This document shows, piece after piece, positions 1-8,454 of a stretch of DNA of 43,158 nt (the first letter of the stretch is position 1; the number at the start of each line of letters is the position of its first letter). The translations under genes were made by a program, and so were the position numbers. Below the pieces are notes generated by a model, which was given only the letters and a program-made list of their open reading frames with translations, had not been told where the DNA came from and searched no databases. The stretch is from a cyanobacterium PCC 7702. Lineage in GTDB: Bacteria > Cyanobacteriota > Cyanobacteriia > Cyanobacteriales > Nostocaceae. The DNA is taken from the NCBI GenBank assembly GCA_000332255.1, contig KB235926.1, positions 2,992,764 to 3,035,921 of the forward strand, written 5' to 3'.

Positions 1-265
1 AGACTCCAAACATCATTCCTAATACTTGAAATGTCGGCATTTGTCTTAAATAAAACAAGCACAAACATACTTGCTCATTCATTGACAACTTGGTTGGACG
101 ACCTCCTCCAGGTGCATTAATTCTAATTTTCTGGCTTGACTGTTTAGCTTTGATATCTTGGTGTCGTTTTCGGGCGCAATTTAATAGTGATTGTAGCTGT
201 TCGTAACTAATCCCTAAAATTTGTTTTGTTCGGTGTGGATATTTCTCGATATAATCAAAAACCAT
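1..265 (-). mobile_element. Transposase N-terminal part (IS, partial at window edge)
   Basis: About 88 codons read leftward from an ATG at 263-265 and run off the window. The start reads MVFDYIEKYPHRTKQ, followed by an ILGISYEQ helix, a basic stretch, the linker APGGGRPTKL and QVCLCLFYLRQMPTFQ. This is the usual layout of the N-terminal helix-turn-helix part of cyanobacterial IS5-like DDE transposases. The catalytic domain is outside the window. The IS end probably lies near 345, because the neighbouring methyltransferase frame stops exactly there, and the sequence reading leftward from 346 begins AGACTTGTCCGAAAT, a plausible terminal repeat. The family assignment is from motif memory; the far end cannot be seen. 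Confidence 0.75.
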
Positions 266-344
266 AGTTAGCTGGGAAAAACAGTAGACACTCAATTTAA
301 CGTTTTACCATTTTTCTTTTCCTAAGTTAATATTTCGGACAAGT

Positions 345-1076
345 CTATTCAATCATGTTTGCAAAGCTAAACATTTCCCTAATTTCTTCAGAGTCATCAT
401 AAGTGATTAGCCACCTGTGCGAGCATTTACGCATATTTCTAGCAAATCGTTCATGATCGAAAGCAGTGTGCAAATTTCCTTTCCAGCCATAAAGTTTTGA
501 TTTTGTAGCACTTAAATAAGGTGGATCCAGAAAAATAAAAACATTTTTTCCTTCTGGAAATAGCAAATTTTCGTAATCACCGCAAGTAATATGAATTCCT
601 GATAGATAAGCAGAGAGAACACGTAGTCTCTTGATTGATGAATCTGTAAACCTGCGCTCAAAAGCTTGTTGAGAGTAACCCCCTGAATCTACAGTACCTG
701 AGAAAGTAATTCGATTGAGAACAAAAAAACGTACTGCTTTTTCAAAGTCGTTAAATTTGAGATCATCACGATTCAAATAATTAAATAAATCTCTGCCTAA
801 GGTATATTTTTTCTTAATTTTTTCCACTGCATCTGCAAGGGCTTCTGAATCCGTTTTGGCACAGGACCAAAAACAGTAAAGGTCGAAATTTAAATCATTG
901 ATCCAATATCGCTTGATGCGATCGCCAAATAATTGTTTTACTGCTAAGAAAACAGAACCACCACCTACAAAAGGTTCTCTATATTCCTCAATATTTAATG
1001 GAATGTGAGGAAGTATCTTCTCAAGAGCTTTTGATTTTCCACCTGGATAACGAAGTGGGCTTTTAATTTTAAACAT
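345..1076 (-). CDS. Dam-type (D12 class) DNA adenine-N6 methyltransferase, C-terminally truncated
   Basis: This would transfer a methyl group from S-adenosylmethionine to adenine in DNA. The N-terminus has LRYPGGKSKAL (SAM-binding region, residues 7-17), then EPFVGGGSVF (motif I, about 34-43) and the catalytic DPPY motif near residue 184. The 243-residue product ends ...FSFANMIE. Relatives normally continue for roughly 30-40 residues through a tryptophan and an MNNY-like motif. The stop codon falls at the inferred left end of the neighbouring IS, so truncation by insertion is likely. All catalytic motifs remain, so activity is uncertain. No cognate restriction gene is nearby, so it may be a solitary or phage-type enzyme. 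A fossil recombinase ends 3 bases upstream of its start. Confidence 0.85.
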   Translation of the reverse strand: MFKIKSPLRYPGGKSKALEKILPHIPLNIEEYREPFVGGGSVFLAVKQLFGDRIKRYWINDLNFDLYCFWSCAKTDSEALADAVEKIKKKYTLGRDLFNYLNRDDLKFNDFEKAVRFFVLNRITFSGTVDSGGYSQQAFERRFTDSSIKRLRVLSAYLSGIHITCGDYENLLFPEGKNVFIFLDPPYLSATKSKLYGWKGNLHTAFDHERFARNMRKCSHRWLITYDDSEEIREMFSFANMIE

Positions 1077-1079
1077 GAT

Positions 1080-1345
1080 TTATTGTTGATGTACTCCCAA
1101 AATTTGTTCGATAATCACAAAAACTTCATCTTTTGCGCAAGCGATCGCTCAATATTTAGATTTATTCACCCGTACTGAATAGCATTTTCAATCTCAATCT
1201 TGTTTTAATACTTTTTTATGGAGAAATATAACAGCATCAAGTGCTTGATTTGGCGTTGAAGCACCATTACTGTACTTTTCCATCTCTTGAGGATAAAAAA
1301 ATATAACGTTTCATCCAGTAAATATAAATTTTTAGGTTTAGGGAT
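1080..1345 (-). pseudogene. Tyrosine recombinase (IntI/XerC-like) N-terminal fossil
   Basis: No full open frame exists, but reading leftward from about 1345 gives pieces that line up in order with the SAM-like core-binding domain of integron-type integrases: YIYWMKRYIF, then PQEMEKYSNGASTPNQALDA, VIFLHKKVLKQD, VRVNKSKY and DEVFVIIEQILGVHQQ. From PQEM onward all pieces are in one frame, broken by three stop codons; the first piece is in another frame. The catalytic domain with the Arg/His/Arg/Tyr residues is missing, so the fragment is dead. The alignment is from memory of the family; a translated search would settle it. It ends 3 bases before the methyltransferase start, suggesting both came from one mobile region. 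Confidence 0.55.
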
Positions 1346-1502
1346 GTAAAGAAGAAGTTTTGCGTATATTCAGACAGGAGTTCGTTGTCATGCCTGATAT
1401 ATGTCGATTAAGAAAAAGACTACACAGAAATTTTCCGTATAATAATAAATAGTTCCACGACAAACGTACCACAAATGACGTAGGTTCGCTGCATCTGCGG
1501 GC

Positions 1503-1909
1503 ATGTTATCCGCCACCAAGAGGACCGGCTTGCCCTACAAGACCCAGTTCCTTCCTGACTTCGACGACTAAGCCGTGTTTGACGCCATTAAGGAGGAGTG
1601 CCAGACACTAGTCGCAACTTTGGTCACTAGAGACCCGGAAATATGGCTGTGGCGACACTTCAACAAACTCTATCCGCGGGAGCTGTCCCACGGGGTTGAC
1701 TTTGGGTTGAGCGATCGGGTAATAAAAATGACTTCGTGCCGTTCGTACCGGAGTCTGATCGACCCGAGCGGGTGCTACGACCGCCGCGGGACAAAAAAAC
1801 AGCTGAACCAGGCGCGGTGTATGGATTGCAACCGGCATGCAATGATGATTTTGAGTTCGTCTTCCAGTTAAACAAGATTGTAGCAATTAAGAGCGATCGC
1901 TTAGAATGA
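1503..1909 (+). pseudogene. Unidentified GC-richer pseudogene
   Basis: A protein-like reading of about 135 residues starts MLSATKRTGLPYKTQFLPDF. An in-frame TAA follows at codon 23, then it continues through EECQTLVATLVTRDPEIWLW and YPRELSHGVDFGLSDRVIK. At the A-run near 1726-1730 the sensible frame shifts to NDFVPFVPESDRPERVL, and it ends ...FVFQLNKIVAIKSDRLE with TGA at 1907-1909. Codons are noticeably rich in third-position G and C (GAC, GCC, GAG, CTG), unlike the AT-rich neighbours, which suggests transfer from another source. I do not recognise the family. The pair of lesions and the altered codon use are visible in the sequence; the foreign origin is inference. Confidence 0.4.
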
Positions 1910-1914
1910 GACAA

Positions 1915-2975
1915 TCCTGCTGCTGTTGAACTGCAACGTAGCAGATTGTGCTAAATAGTACAGCAACCAAGATAAGGGAAAACCAGGTGTATAGCCTAAA
2001 ACTGCTAAGATCGGAGCTTCTTGCAAAACAACACTCAGCAAGAGGAATCTATATAACCCATTGCTTTTAGGGCTGCGTACTCCGGTAAATGTTCGTTAAC
2101 ATCAGTATAAAGTATTTGATATACAATAACGGCACCGATAATAAATCCCATTAAAACACCCAGGCTAAATATAAAACCAATTGGCGTACTACTAGATCAA
2201 TGTTCTTGCTCAAATTCGATAAATTCTGGCTTAGTCAGTACTTTAACGTCGTTAGGTAAGTTAGCCACTAAATTTTTTTGAACTCTTTTAACATCAACTC
2301 CTGGTTTAAGATTAATTACACCTAAATCTATTTGTTTAGGATTGCGACTTTTAAATTTAAATATTCGCAAGAATGTTAAGTCACTGGTAATTAAATTTCC
2401 ATCAACTGCAAACGAATTACCCAGCTTGAATTCTCCTACTTTAACTCTATGACCGCTGATTTCAGTGTATACTAGCTTGCCTGCTCCAATTTTTTCAGCT
2501 ATAGCTTCAGTACCAATTCGGGACGGGATGCACCGTCGAGCAAAACCACATCAGGTATTCTTGTCTTAAGTAGATTTTTGGAAATATCGGGTAAGTTAAA
2601 AATAGGCTGATTTGGATTAACTCCTAAAACTAATATTGTTCTGTTGCGACGATTTTCTGAATTTTTAAATCTAATAAAATCAATATACATAGAACTAACA
2701 GACTTTACCCCATCAAAGCCTCGCGCTTGATACAACCGACGCCGAAGAAAGCTGTCCACATAAGCAATAGTTTGAGATTGGGGACTAATTAAAAATAAAT
2801 CGCTTTGTAGACTCTTGTGAAGTTGGGTATTACTTTCATATAGGGCAGTCTGGAAACCTAGTTGCATAAACATCAGAACGTCAGCAAACGCAATGGCTGC
2901 CATTACTGTCAGAAGGCGACCTTTTGCCCTAATAAGTTATGACCAAGCTAAGGGAATTCTTTTTTGGTAAAACAT
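1915..2975 (-). pseudogene. devC: DevC-like ABC transporter permease, decayed
   Basis: DevC is the FtsX-like permease of DevBCA-type exporters, which in heterocystous cyanobacteria export envelope glycolipids; paralogues serve other substrates. The native start is probably the ATG at 2973-2975 (MFYQKRIPLAWS), but a TAA follows within 15 codons. The frame then gives FADVLMFMQLGFQTALYESN and DLFLISPQSQTIAY, the hallmark DevC N-terminus. A frameshift near 2500 moves the reading to AIAEKIGAGKLVYTEISGH. A TGA interrupts before the membrane segment GFIFSLGVLMGFIIGAVIVY, then NEHLPEYAALKAMGY and, in another frame, LLSVVLQEAPILAVLGY. The C-terminus is lost at the border of the foreign pseudogene, and no devA follows. 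It lies 43 bases downstream of devB, as in the usual devB-devC order. Confidence 0.8.
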
Positions 2976-3018
2976 TGTAATATTCTCTGAAAATAGGCTG
3001 TTCTAGAGTAAAGTTACT

Positions 3019-3837
3019 TTAGACGAACAGGTAAAGCATTAATTACCACCTCTACTTGTAAATTCGTTAGATTTGCTACTCGTAAGCTATCATCCAGATC
3101 AAGGCGGATTTTGACTTCTACCACTCTCACATCCATATCAGCGCTCGGGTTAGTATCGAGGATGCTGTTTTTTTTTGAATTTGCGATCCAATCTTAGTTA
3201 CTTCCTTTAATTCGTTAGCAAAAGCAGAGCTGGTAATAGTAGCTCGTTGTCCGACCCGGACTCTGTCAATGTCGGTTTCATAGACCTGTGCTGCTACAAA
3301 CATCTGATCGGTTTGACCGATAGCAGCGATTCCTCTGTTTCCAACAATTTCTCCAGGTCGAGCATAGATTTTTAAAGTCTGACCTGTAATGGGCGATCGC
3401 ACATAAGCTAGAGCAAGATCTGCTTTCGCTTTTTTGAAAGCGGCGATCGCACTATCGACCTCAGCTTGAGCTGCTTGCAAATCTGTCGGGCGGATTTCAC
3501 GCATCTGGCTTTAAAGTCGCTTGTACCTCGTTGATCTGTTGTTGTAAAGTCTCGATTTGACCTTGTTTTGCTCCAGCCTTTAGCTTTTTAAATTGGCATT
3601 AGCAACTTGGACTTGTTGTCTGGCTTGCTGCCATGCTGCTAGTAGGCGATCGCGGTGATCAAAAATGGCAATGACTTGCTGCGAACGGACGCAATCGTCC
3701 TCACTCACCAAAAGCTGAGCAACTTTGACACCAATACTGTCAGATGAAGGAGTTGCAGACAAATTAGTCACTTCTCCTTTCGGTTCCAAATGCCCTAAAG
3801 CAGCAATGTACTCAAGCAGATGAGGTCGAATACTCAA
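3019..3837 (-). pseudogene. devB: DevB-like membrane fusion protein, decayed
   Basis: DevB is the periplasmic adaptor (HlyD family) linking a DevC/DevA ABC exporter to a TolC-like channel. The recognisable text runs over four frame segments: EYIAALGHLEPKGEV (N-terminal beta strand) and QQVIAIFDHRDRLLAAWQQA; then AKQGQIETLQQQINEVQATL (coiled coil); then LQAAQAEVDSAIAAFKKAKA, AYVRSPITGQTLKIYARPGE and YETDIDRVRVGQRATI; then VRVVEVKIRLDLDDSLRVAN to ALPVRLK and TAA at 3019-3021. At least three frameshifts separate these, and no normal membrane-anchored N-terminus with an ATG is visible. The order is correct for a former devBC operon divergent from the ArsR gene at 4113. Confidence 0.8.
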
Positions 3838-4053
3838 ACGACGATCTCAAAACAATACAATTAATTGCCCGAATAAGCTTTCACCCCTATAAAGACGGTC
3901 GCCCTTATTAAAAGTACCACCTAACAACCACGTTGCAAAGGTTATCTGTGTCCGTTGAGCGCGAGCGTTAATGCAGATATGAGTAAACAAGATGTCAAGC
4001 ATACAACCTTTTCTTAATATTATCTTAATATTTATTTCTTCTCTTATTTCTAC

Positions 4054-4073
4054 ATATTACTATTTCGTAATAT
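4054..4073. promoter_or_regulatory. Inverted repeat, candidate ArsR-family operator
   Basis: A perfect 7-base inverted repeat, ATATTAC and GTAATAT separated by 6 bases, lies 40 bases upstream of the ArsR-family gene, in the divergent region shared with the devB remnant. The position fits autoregulation, but the sequence does not match the TGAACA-type SmtB site, so the assignment is inferred from placement only. Confidence 0.4.
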
Positions 4074-4112
4074 AATGGTAAAACAAATAAAAGATGTTAT
4101 ATTATTAAAGCT

Positions 4113-4463
4113 ATGTTAAAATTGTCACCTCAAACCCTTGCCCCCGTGGCTGAGTATTTTAAAGTCCTGTCAGAGGTCAGTCGGCTGCAAGTGTTGTGTT
4201 GTCTCAAATCAGGAGCAAAAAACGTCACGGAAATAATCCAAGAAACCGGACTGGGACAAGCCAATGTTTCCAAACACCTGAAAGTATTGCTGCAAGCAGG
4301 AATTGTCACTCGTCAACCGCAGGGAATTAATGTTTTTTACCAAATTACCGACCCTATGATTTTTGAGTTGTGCGAATTAGTGTGCGATCGCTTGGCTACC
4401 CGCTTGCAGGAACAGACCCAACAATTGAAAAAATTACAAGCCCTGCGCCATTTTGAAAATTAG
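4113..4463 (+). CDS. ArsR/SmtB-family winged-helix transcriptional regulator
   Basis: A 116-residue DNA-binding repressor. The winged helix is visible as LAPVAEYFKVLSEVSRLQVL (helices 1-2), VTEIIQETGLGQANVSKHLK (helix-turn-helix, about 38-57) and GIVTRQPQGINVFYQI (wing). The C-terminus is helical with ELCELVCDRL. It lacks the ELCVCDL metal-site motif of ZiaR/SmtB. Cysteines lie instead in a VLCCLKSG pair and the C-terminal helix, so the inducer may differ (metal, thiol or sulfur species; not determinable here). It is divergent from the dead devBC genes and converges on ziaA with a 36-base gap. Its likely original targets are therefore pseudogenes, making it a possible orphan regulator. Confidence 0.85.
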   Translation: MLKLSPQTLAPVAEYFKVLSEVSRLQVLCCLKSGAKNVTEIIQETGLGQANVSKHLKVLLQAGIVTRQPQGINVFYQITDPMIFELCELVCDRLATRLQEQTQQLKKLQALRHFEN

Positions 4464-4499
4464 TTTTCAGTTGGAGAAAACTAACTCCTTAGTAGAAGA

Positions 4500-6680
4500 T
4501 TAGCAGACTTTACCTAATTTACTCCTATCCTTAAACAATCGCATGCCATTGGCAATGACAACTAAAGAAGTTCCCGTGTCCGCAAAGACCGCGATCGCTA
4601 AACTGACAAACCCAAAAGTCCCCAGTAGTAGAAACAAAGCTTTTGAGACCAGAGAAATAATCACATTCTGTCGAATCACCGAGACTGTACGCCGGCCTAA
4701 ATCTACTGCGTAAGCAAGCAGTCTCAAGTCATTAACTACTAAGACCACATCTGCTGTTTCCAAAGCAGTATCAATTCCACCAATAGCAAAACTAATATCA
4801 GCTGCAGCTAAAGCTGGTGCATCGTTAATTCCGTCCCCAACCATACCCACTACTCCCTGAGAGCGCAACTGCTGAATTACTTGCAGCTTATCTTCTGGTA
4901 AAAGTTCTGCTTGATATTCTCCGATTCCCAGTTGTTGCGCAATCTGTTTGACAACAGCAGCGCGATCGCCGCTGAGGATCGCTAATCGTTTTAGCCCTAA
5001 TTGCTGAAGTTTGTGCACGCCTTCTGCTGCTGATAAGCGTAATCCGTCAGACAGGGCGATCGCTCCTAGTAGTTCATCAGCTGTTCCCACCAAAACTGCA
5101 GTTTGACCCAACTGCTCAATTGCAGCTAATAACGATTCCGCTACAGTAGATAGGGGAATTCCTTGTGCTTGGAACAACCTTAGATTGCCAACATAGTACA
5201 GGTGTTTGCCCAAATTAGCCTGAATTCCTTGCCCGGGCAATGCTGTAAAATTAACAGCTGTTTCTAACTGTAATCTTTGCTGTCGAGCTGCTGCAACTAT
5301 AGCCTTTGCTAGGGGATGTTCAGAGTATTGTTCCAAGGACGCTGCCACCTGTAAAACCTTGTTTGCACTCATTTTGCCAAAAGTGCAGACATCCGCAACC
5401 AAGGGCTCTCCTGCGGTCAACGTTCCTGTTTTATCAAAAGCGAGGATGCGCAAACGTCCAGCTGTTTCCAGTGCATTACCTCCTTTAAACAAAACGCCCC
5501 GACGAGTTGCGGCACCAATGGCACTGATAATGGAAACTGGAGTAGAAATTACCAAAGCACAAGGACAGGCTATTACTAGCATCACCAGCGCGCGGTACAG
5601 CCAAATTTTAAAAGGTTGAGCAAAAACTAAGGGCGGAATGAAAGCAATGGCGATCGCTATCAGAATTACAATTGGGGTGTAGATATTTGCAAACTTATCT
5701 ACCCACTGTTGAGAAGAAGCGCGGCTTTCTTGAGCTTTTTCCACTAAATTAATAATCTTAGCAACGCTGGTATCGTTTGCTGTACGAGTAACTTTGACTT
5801 CTAAAAAACCCGATTTATTCAACGTTCCAGCAAAAACTATGTCACCAGGAGCTTTATCAGCTGGAATTGACTCTCCTGTAATTGCAGATTGGTCAATTGC
5901 ACTGTGACCGGAAATAACAACGCCGTCTAGTGCTATACGCTGTCCTGGTCGAATTGTCAACGTTTCGCCCACTTGCACCCTTTCTACCGGAACTGTCACC
6001 TCTTGATTGTTGCGCTTGACGGTAGCGGTAGGTGGGGTTAAATCCATCAGAGTGCGAAGCAAATTGCGAGTGCGACTGAAGACGAAAACTTGTACTGTTG
6101 TACCCAAGGAAAACAAAAAGACCACCAGCGCTGCTTCCAACCAGTCTCCTAAAATTACTGCTCCCGTTACTGAAATCGTCATCAACAGATTCATATCAGC
6201 GCGACGCCAGCGCAGTTCCCACAAACCAGCTCGCGCCACTGGATAGCCAGCAATTACTATACCAATGGCATAAAAAGCTCGCGCTATCCACACTGATTGT
6301 TCTAAATACTGAGCACACAAACCCAAAACTAAGCCTATACCTGCAAATATAACGCTTTGTCCCCGACGATTTTCAATCCAGAATCTCCAGTTTGTCAGCT
6401 GAGATTTTTGTCCTGACTTGCAGTTGCGATCGCCAGGGTAACTTGCTTTGGCACCGTCCTCGACAATATAACCCAAATCTTGAATGCAACTGCGGATCTT
6501 CTTTTCACTCAATAGCTGCGGATTATAGCAAACTTGCGCTGTACCGGTTGCAAAGTTGATCTTTACTTGCGTCACACCATTTAACTGTTGTAAAGCAACT
6601 TCAATTGTCTTGGCGCAACTGGTACAGTCCATACCGCTAATTTGTAAAGTTTCGGTTTTCAGGAAAGGGGTTTGAGTCAT
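4500..6680 (-). CDS. ziaA: ZiaA-type zinc/cadmium-exporting P1B ATPase
   Basis: An inner-membrane heavy-metal pump. With the chosen ATG (6678-6680, MTQTPFLKTE) the protein has 726 residues, close to the family's usual length; an upstream extension to 6740 would run over the operator. An N-terminal HMA domain carries GMDCTSC (residues 16-22). TGES of the actuator domain is near 268, the membrane CPC motif (ACPCALVIST) near 372, phosphorylated DKTGTLT near 416, SEHPLAKAI in the nucleotide domain and GDGINDAPALAAADI before the last helices. CPC plus this HMA form is typical of Zn/Cd pumps. It lacks the extended His-rich N-terminus of some relatives. It is transcribed divergently from ziaR, the standard cyanobacterial arrangement for zinc-induced export. 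Confidence 0.93.
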   Translation of the reverse strand: MTQTPFLKTETLQISGMDCTSCAKTIEVALQQLNGVTQVKINFATGTAQVCYNPQLLSEKKIRSCIQDLGYIVEDGAKASYPGDRNCKSGQKSQLTNWRFWIENRRGQSVIFAGIGLVLGLCAQYLEQSVWIARAFYAIGIVIAGYPVARAGLWELRWRRADMNLLMTISVTGAVILGDWLEAALVVFLFSLGTTVQVFVFSRTRNLLRTLMDLTPPTATVKRNNQEVTVPVERVQVGETLTIRPGQRIALDGVVISGHSAIDQSAITGESIPADKAPGDIVFAGTLNKSGFLEVKVTRTANDTSVAKIINLVEKAQESRASSQQWVDKFANIYTPIVILIAIAIAFIPPLVFAQPFKIWLYRALVMLVIACPCALVISTPVSIISAIGAATRRGVLFKGGNALETAGRLRILAFDKTGTLTAGEPLVADVCTFGKMSANKVLQVAASLEQYSEHPLAKAIVAAARQQRLQLETAVNFTALPGQGIQANLGKHLYYVGNLRLFQAQGIPLSTVAESLLAAIEQLGQTAVLVGTADELLGAIALSDGLRLSAAEGVHKLQQLGLKRLAILSGDRAAVVKQIAQQLGIGEYQAELLPEDKLQVIQQLRSQGVVGMVGDGINDAPALAAADISFAIGGIDTALETADVVLVVNDLRLLAYAVDLGRRTVSVIRQNVIISLVSKALFLLLGTFGFVSLAIAVFADTGTSLVVIANGMRLFKDRSKLGKVC

Positions 6681-6731
6681 TGCAGCTAGCTTTTCAGACC
6701 AAAAGTAGGACTGGTTATATTTTATATATTG

Positions 6732-6749
6732 ATTGAACAAATATTCAAT
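6732..6749. promoter_or_regulatory. ZiaR/SmtB-type zinc operator
   Basis: The sequence ATTGAACAAATATTCAAT is a perfect 6-6-6 palindrome. It contains TGAACA-AA-TATTCA, the core recognised for SmtB/ZiaR-type repressors. It lies between ziaA (start 6680) and ziaR (start 6813) and so can control both. The match is seen directly; the function comes from known SmtB/ZiaR sites. Confidence 0.85.
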
Positions 6750-6812
6750 TGTACAATAATAATTATTTTAGGTATCATTGAGATTGATAACCATTGCACA
6801 ACAGAACCTGCT

Positions 6813-7205
6813 ATGAATAAGCACAAAAAAAAGCAGGACTCAGACTTCATCCAGAGTTCTGACACCCCCAGGTGTGACACGCATCTAGTCCATTTAGATA
6901 ACGTGCGCTCATCTCAAGCGCAAATCTTACCAACAGATAAAGCACAGCAAATGGCAGAAATTTTTGGGGTCTTAGCAGATGCAAATCGTATACGCCTGCT
7001 CTCAGCTTTAGCTAGCGGTGAGTTATGCGTTTGCGACTTAGCTGCGTTAACAAAGATGAGCGAATCAGCAGTTTGTCACCAGCTGCGGTTACTAAAAGCT
7101 ATGCGCCTAGTCAGCTATCGTCGAGAAGGACGAAACGTTTACTACAGTTTGGCTGACAGTCACGTCATCAACTTGTATCGCTCTTTAGTAGAAAACTTAT
7201 ATTAA
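6813..7205 (+). CDS. ziaR: ZiaR, zinc-responsive ArsR/SmtB-family repressor
   Basis: Represses ziaA until zinc binds. The start is placed at MNKHKKKQDSD (130 residues); an ORF from 6729 would begin inside the operator. Features match the Synechocystis ZiaR layout: an N-terminal arm with Cys and His (RCDTHLVHLDNV), KAQQMAEIFGVLADANRIRL, the helix alpha-3 metal motif ELCVCDLA, recognition helix SESAVCHQLRLLKAMRLVSY and the wing REGRNVYYSLADSHVINLY, whose Asp and His are the expected alpha-5 metal ligands. One unusual residue is Cys in SAVCHQL, where relatives usually have Ser. It converges with the GST gene, whose end is 22 bases away. Confidence 0.93.
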   Translation: MNKHKKKQDSDFIQSSDTPRCDTHLVHLDNVRSSQAQILPTDKAQQMAEIFGVLADANRIRLLSALASGELCVCDLAALTKMSESAVCHQLRLLKAMRLVSYRREGRNVYYSLADSHVINLYRSLVENLY

Positions 7206-7227
7206 TTAATGCATGTTTCAGCATGTT

Positions 7228-8451
7228 CTAATAAATACATGGCAATACCCTATCTACCGCAGCTCGAAATGCAGTTGCAGCACCAGCACTCATATCTCGC
7301 GGCGCACAAATGCGATTTCTTACGTAAGCAAGAGCGATCGCTCCCACAGCAGCTTCCCAGGGATCGACATGAGCTTTTCCACCAACTCTACCCCACGGTA
7401 AAGGTGTGCTGTTGCCATCAAGCAAATAATTCGCTAGCAACCTCAGGTGAAAATCAACTGCTTGTGTTATTGCTGAAATATCGCCATTTCTTGCTAAAGC
7501 TTGCACTCCGGAATTTTTTAGGATATCTTCTATTGCAGCTTGTCGATTATCGCTCAGCCGCTCAGCTGCTTCGGCCCGATTTTGGATTTCCTCGCTAGTC
7601 GCTAAATCTAAGGGTAATAAATTTCCAACTGGTTGAGCGCCCCACCTGCGGCGTAGGAGCAAATTATTGGTAGTGTCGTCCGATTTCACCCTTTGGTATG
7701 CAGGACGTTGAGCAAGTGCTTGAAAGTAAGCATTGATGCGGGGAAAATGTGGATTGCCTTTGATGTGATAGCCTCGGTACACGGGTAAGTTAGCCGCCAA
7801 TCTATCTAGATGGGGACTGTACATGATATCTACCAAGCTAAAACTGGAGACAAAGTACGGACCGGGATATTTACCCAGGGTCTGCTCGAGCTCGTCTAAC
7901 TTCGCAACTAAGGTCGCTTGTAAGCTTGCTAACTTATCAGCGTCTTTTGTTGTTTCCCTGAGAAATTTGTAGGCTATTTCTCTCAACCCGTTAGTTTCAG
8001 CATCTTCAATCCACTGTCTGGCAACGGCGTTTTCTTCTGGATCTTCGGGAAGTAGGGGTGGGTGAGGAAATCTTTCTTCTAAAGCTAGAAGAATATCTTT
8101 AGACTCATAGACTAGCTTACCTTCTATTTTTACCGCTGGAACAAGGGTTGTAGGAACTAAATCGATATACCATTTGGGCTTGTTACTCAAATCGATAAAC
8201 TCGGTTTGAAAGGGAATTTCCTTTTCTTCGAGAGCAAACCAAACCCGTTCGCAAAAAGGACACCAGGAGTTAGTATCTCGGTAAAGGAGAACTGGTGGTG
8301 TTGTATTTGGGGGAAGTTTGTCAAGACTGGGAGAAATCGGTGCGCTGGAGGGAGGTTGACCGGGTGTTCTGCGTATCCGTCGCGCGGGAGTTTTTTGGCG
8401 AGCAATTTCTGATATTTGCTCCCAGCTAAGTAATGTATTTTGAATGGACAT
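7228..8451 (-). CDS. Glutathione S-transferase-like protein with C-terminal extension
   Basis: A soluble 407-residue protein. A disordered Pro-rich N-terminus (about 1-50) precedes a thioredoxin-fold GST domain with a CPFC active site (NSWCPFCERVWFALEEK, near residue 63), cis-Pro region TTLVPAVK and ESKDILLAL. This Cys-type site resembles omega/lambda-like GSTs that act in thiol transfer or deglutathionylation rather than simple conjugation. A helical C-domain follows (SLVDIMYSPHLDRL). Residues after about 260 form a further helical extension ending PWEAAVGAIALAYVRNRI that is not part of a standard GST. It lies 3 bases after the methyltransferase pseudogene, consistent with an old operon. Substrate unknown. 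Confidence 0.85.
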   Translation of the reverse strand: MSIQNTLLSWEQISEIARQKTPARRIRRTPGQPPSSAPISPSLDKLPPNTTPPVLLYRDTNSWCPFCERVWFALEEKEIPFQTEFIDLSNKPKWYIDLVPTTLVPAVKIEGKLVYESKDILLALEERFPHPPLLPEDPEENAVARQWIEDAETNGLREIAYKFLRETTKDADKLASLQATLVAKLDELEQTLGKYPGPYFVSSFSLVDIMYSPHLDRLAANLPVYRGYHIKGNPHFPRINAYFQALAQRPAYQRVKSDDTTNNLLLRRRWGAQPVGNLLPLDLATSEEIQNRAEAAERLSDNRQAAIEDILKNSGVQALARNGDISAITQAVDFHLRLLANYLLDGNSTPLPWGRVGGKAHVDPWEAAVGAIALAYVRNRICAPRDMSAGAATAFRAAVDRVLPCIY

Positions 8452-8454
8452 TTT

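Noticed and set aside
1608-1914. Leftward frames in the GC-rich segment
   Set aside because: The rightward reading gives coherent protein text with only two lesions; the leftward frames look like shadows.
5306-6352. Several rightward open frames opposite ziaA
   Set aside because: They are shadows of the strongly conserved ziaA coding sequence.
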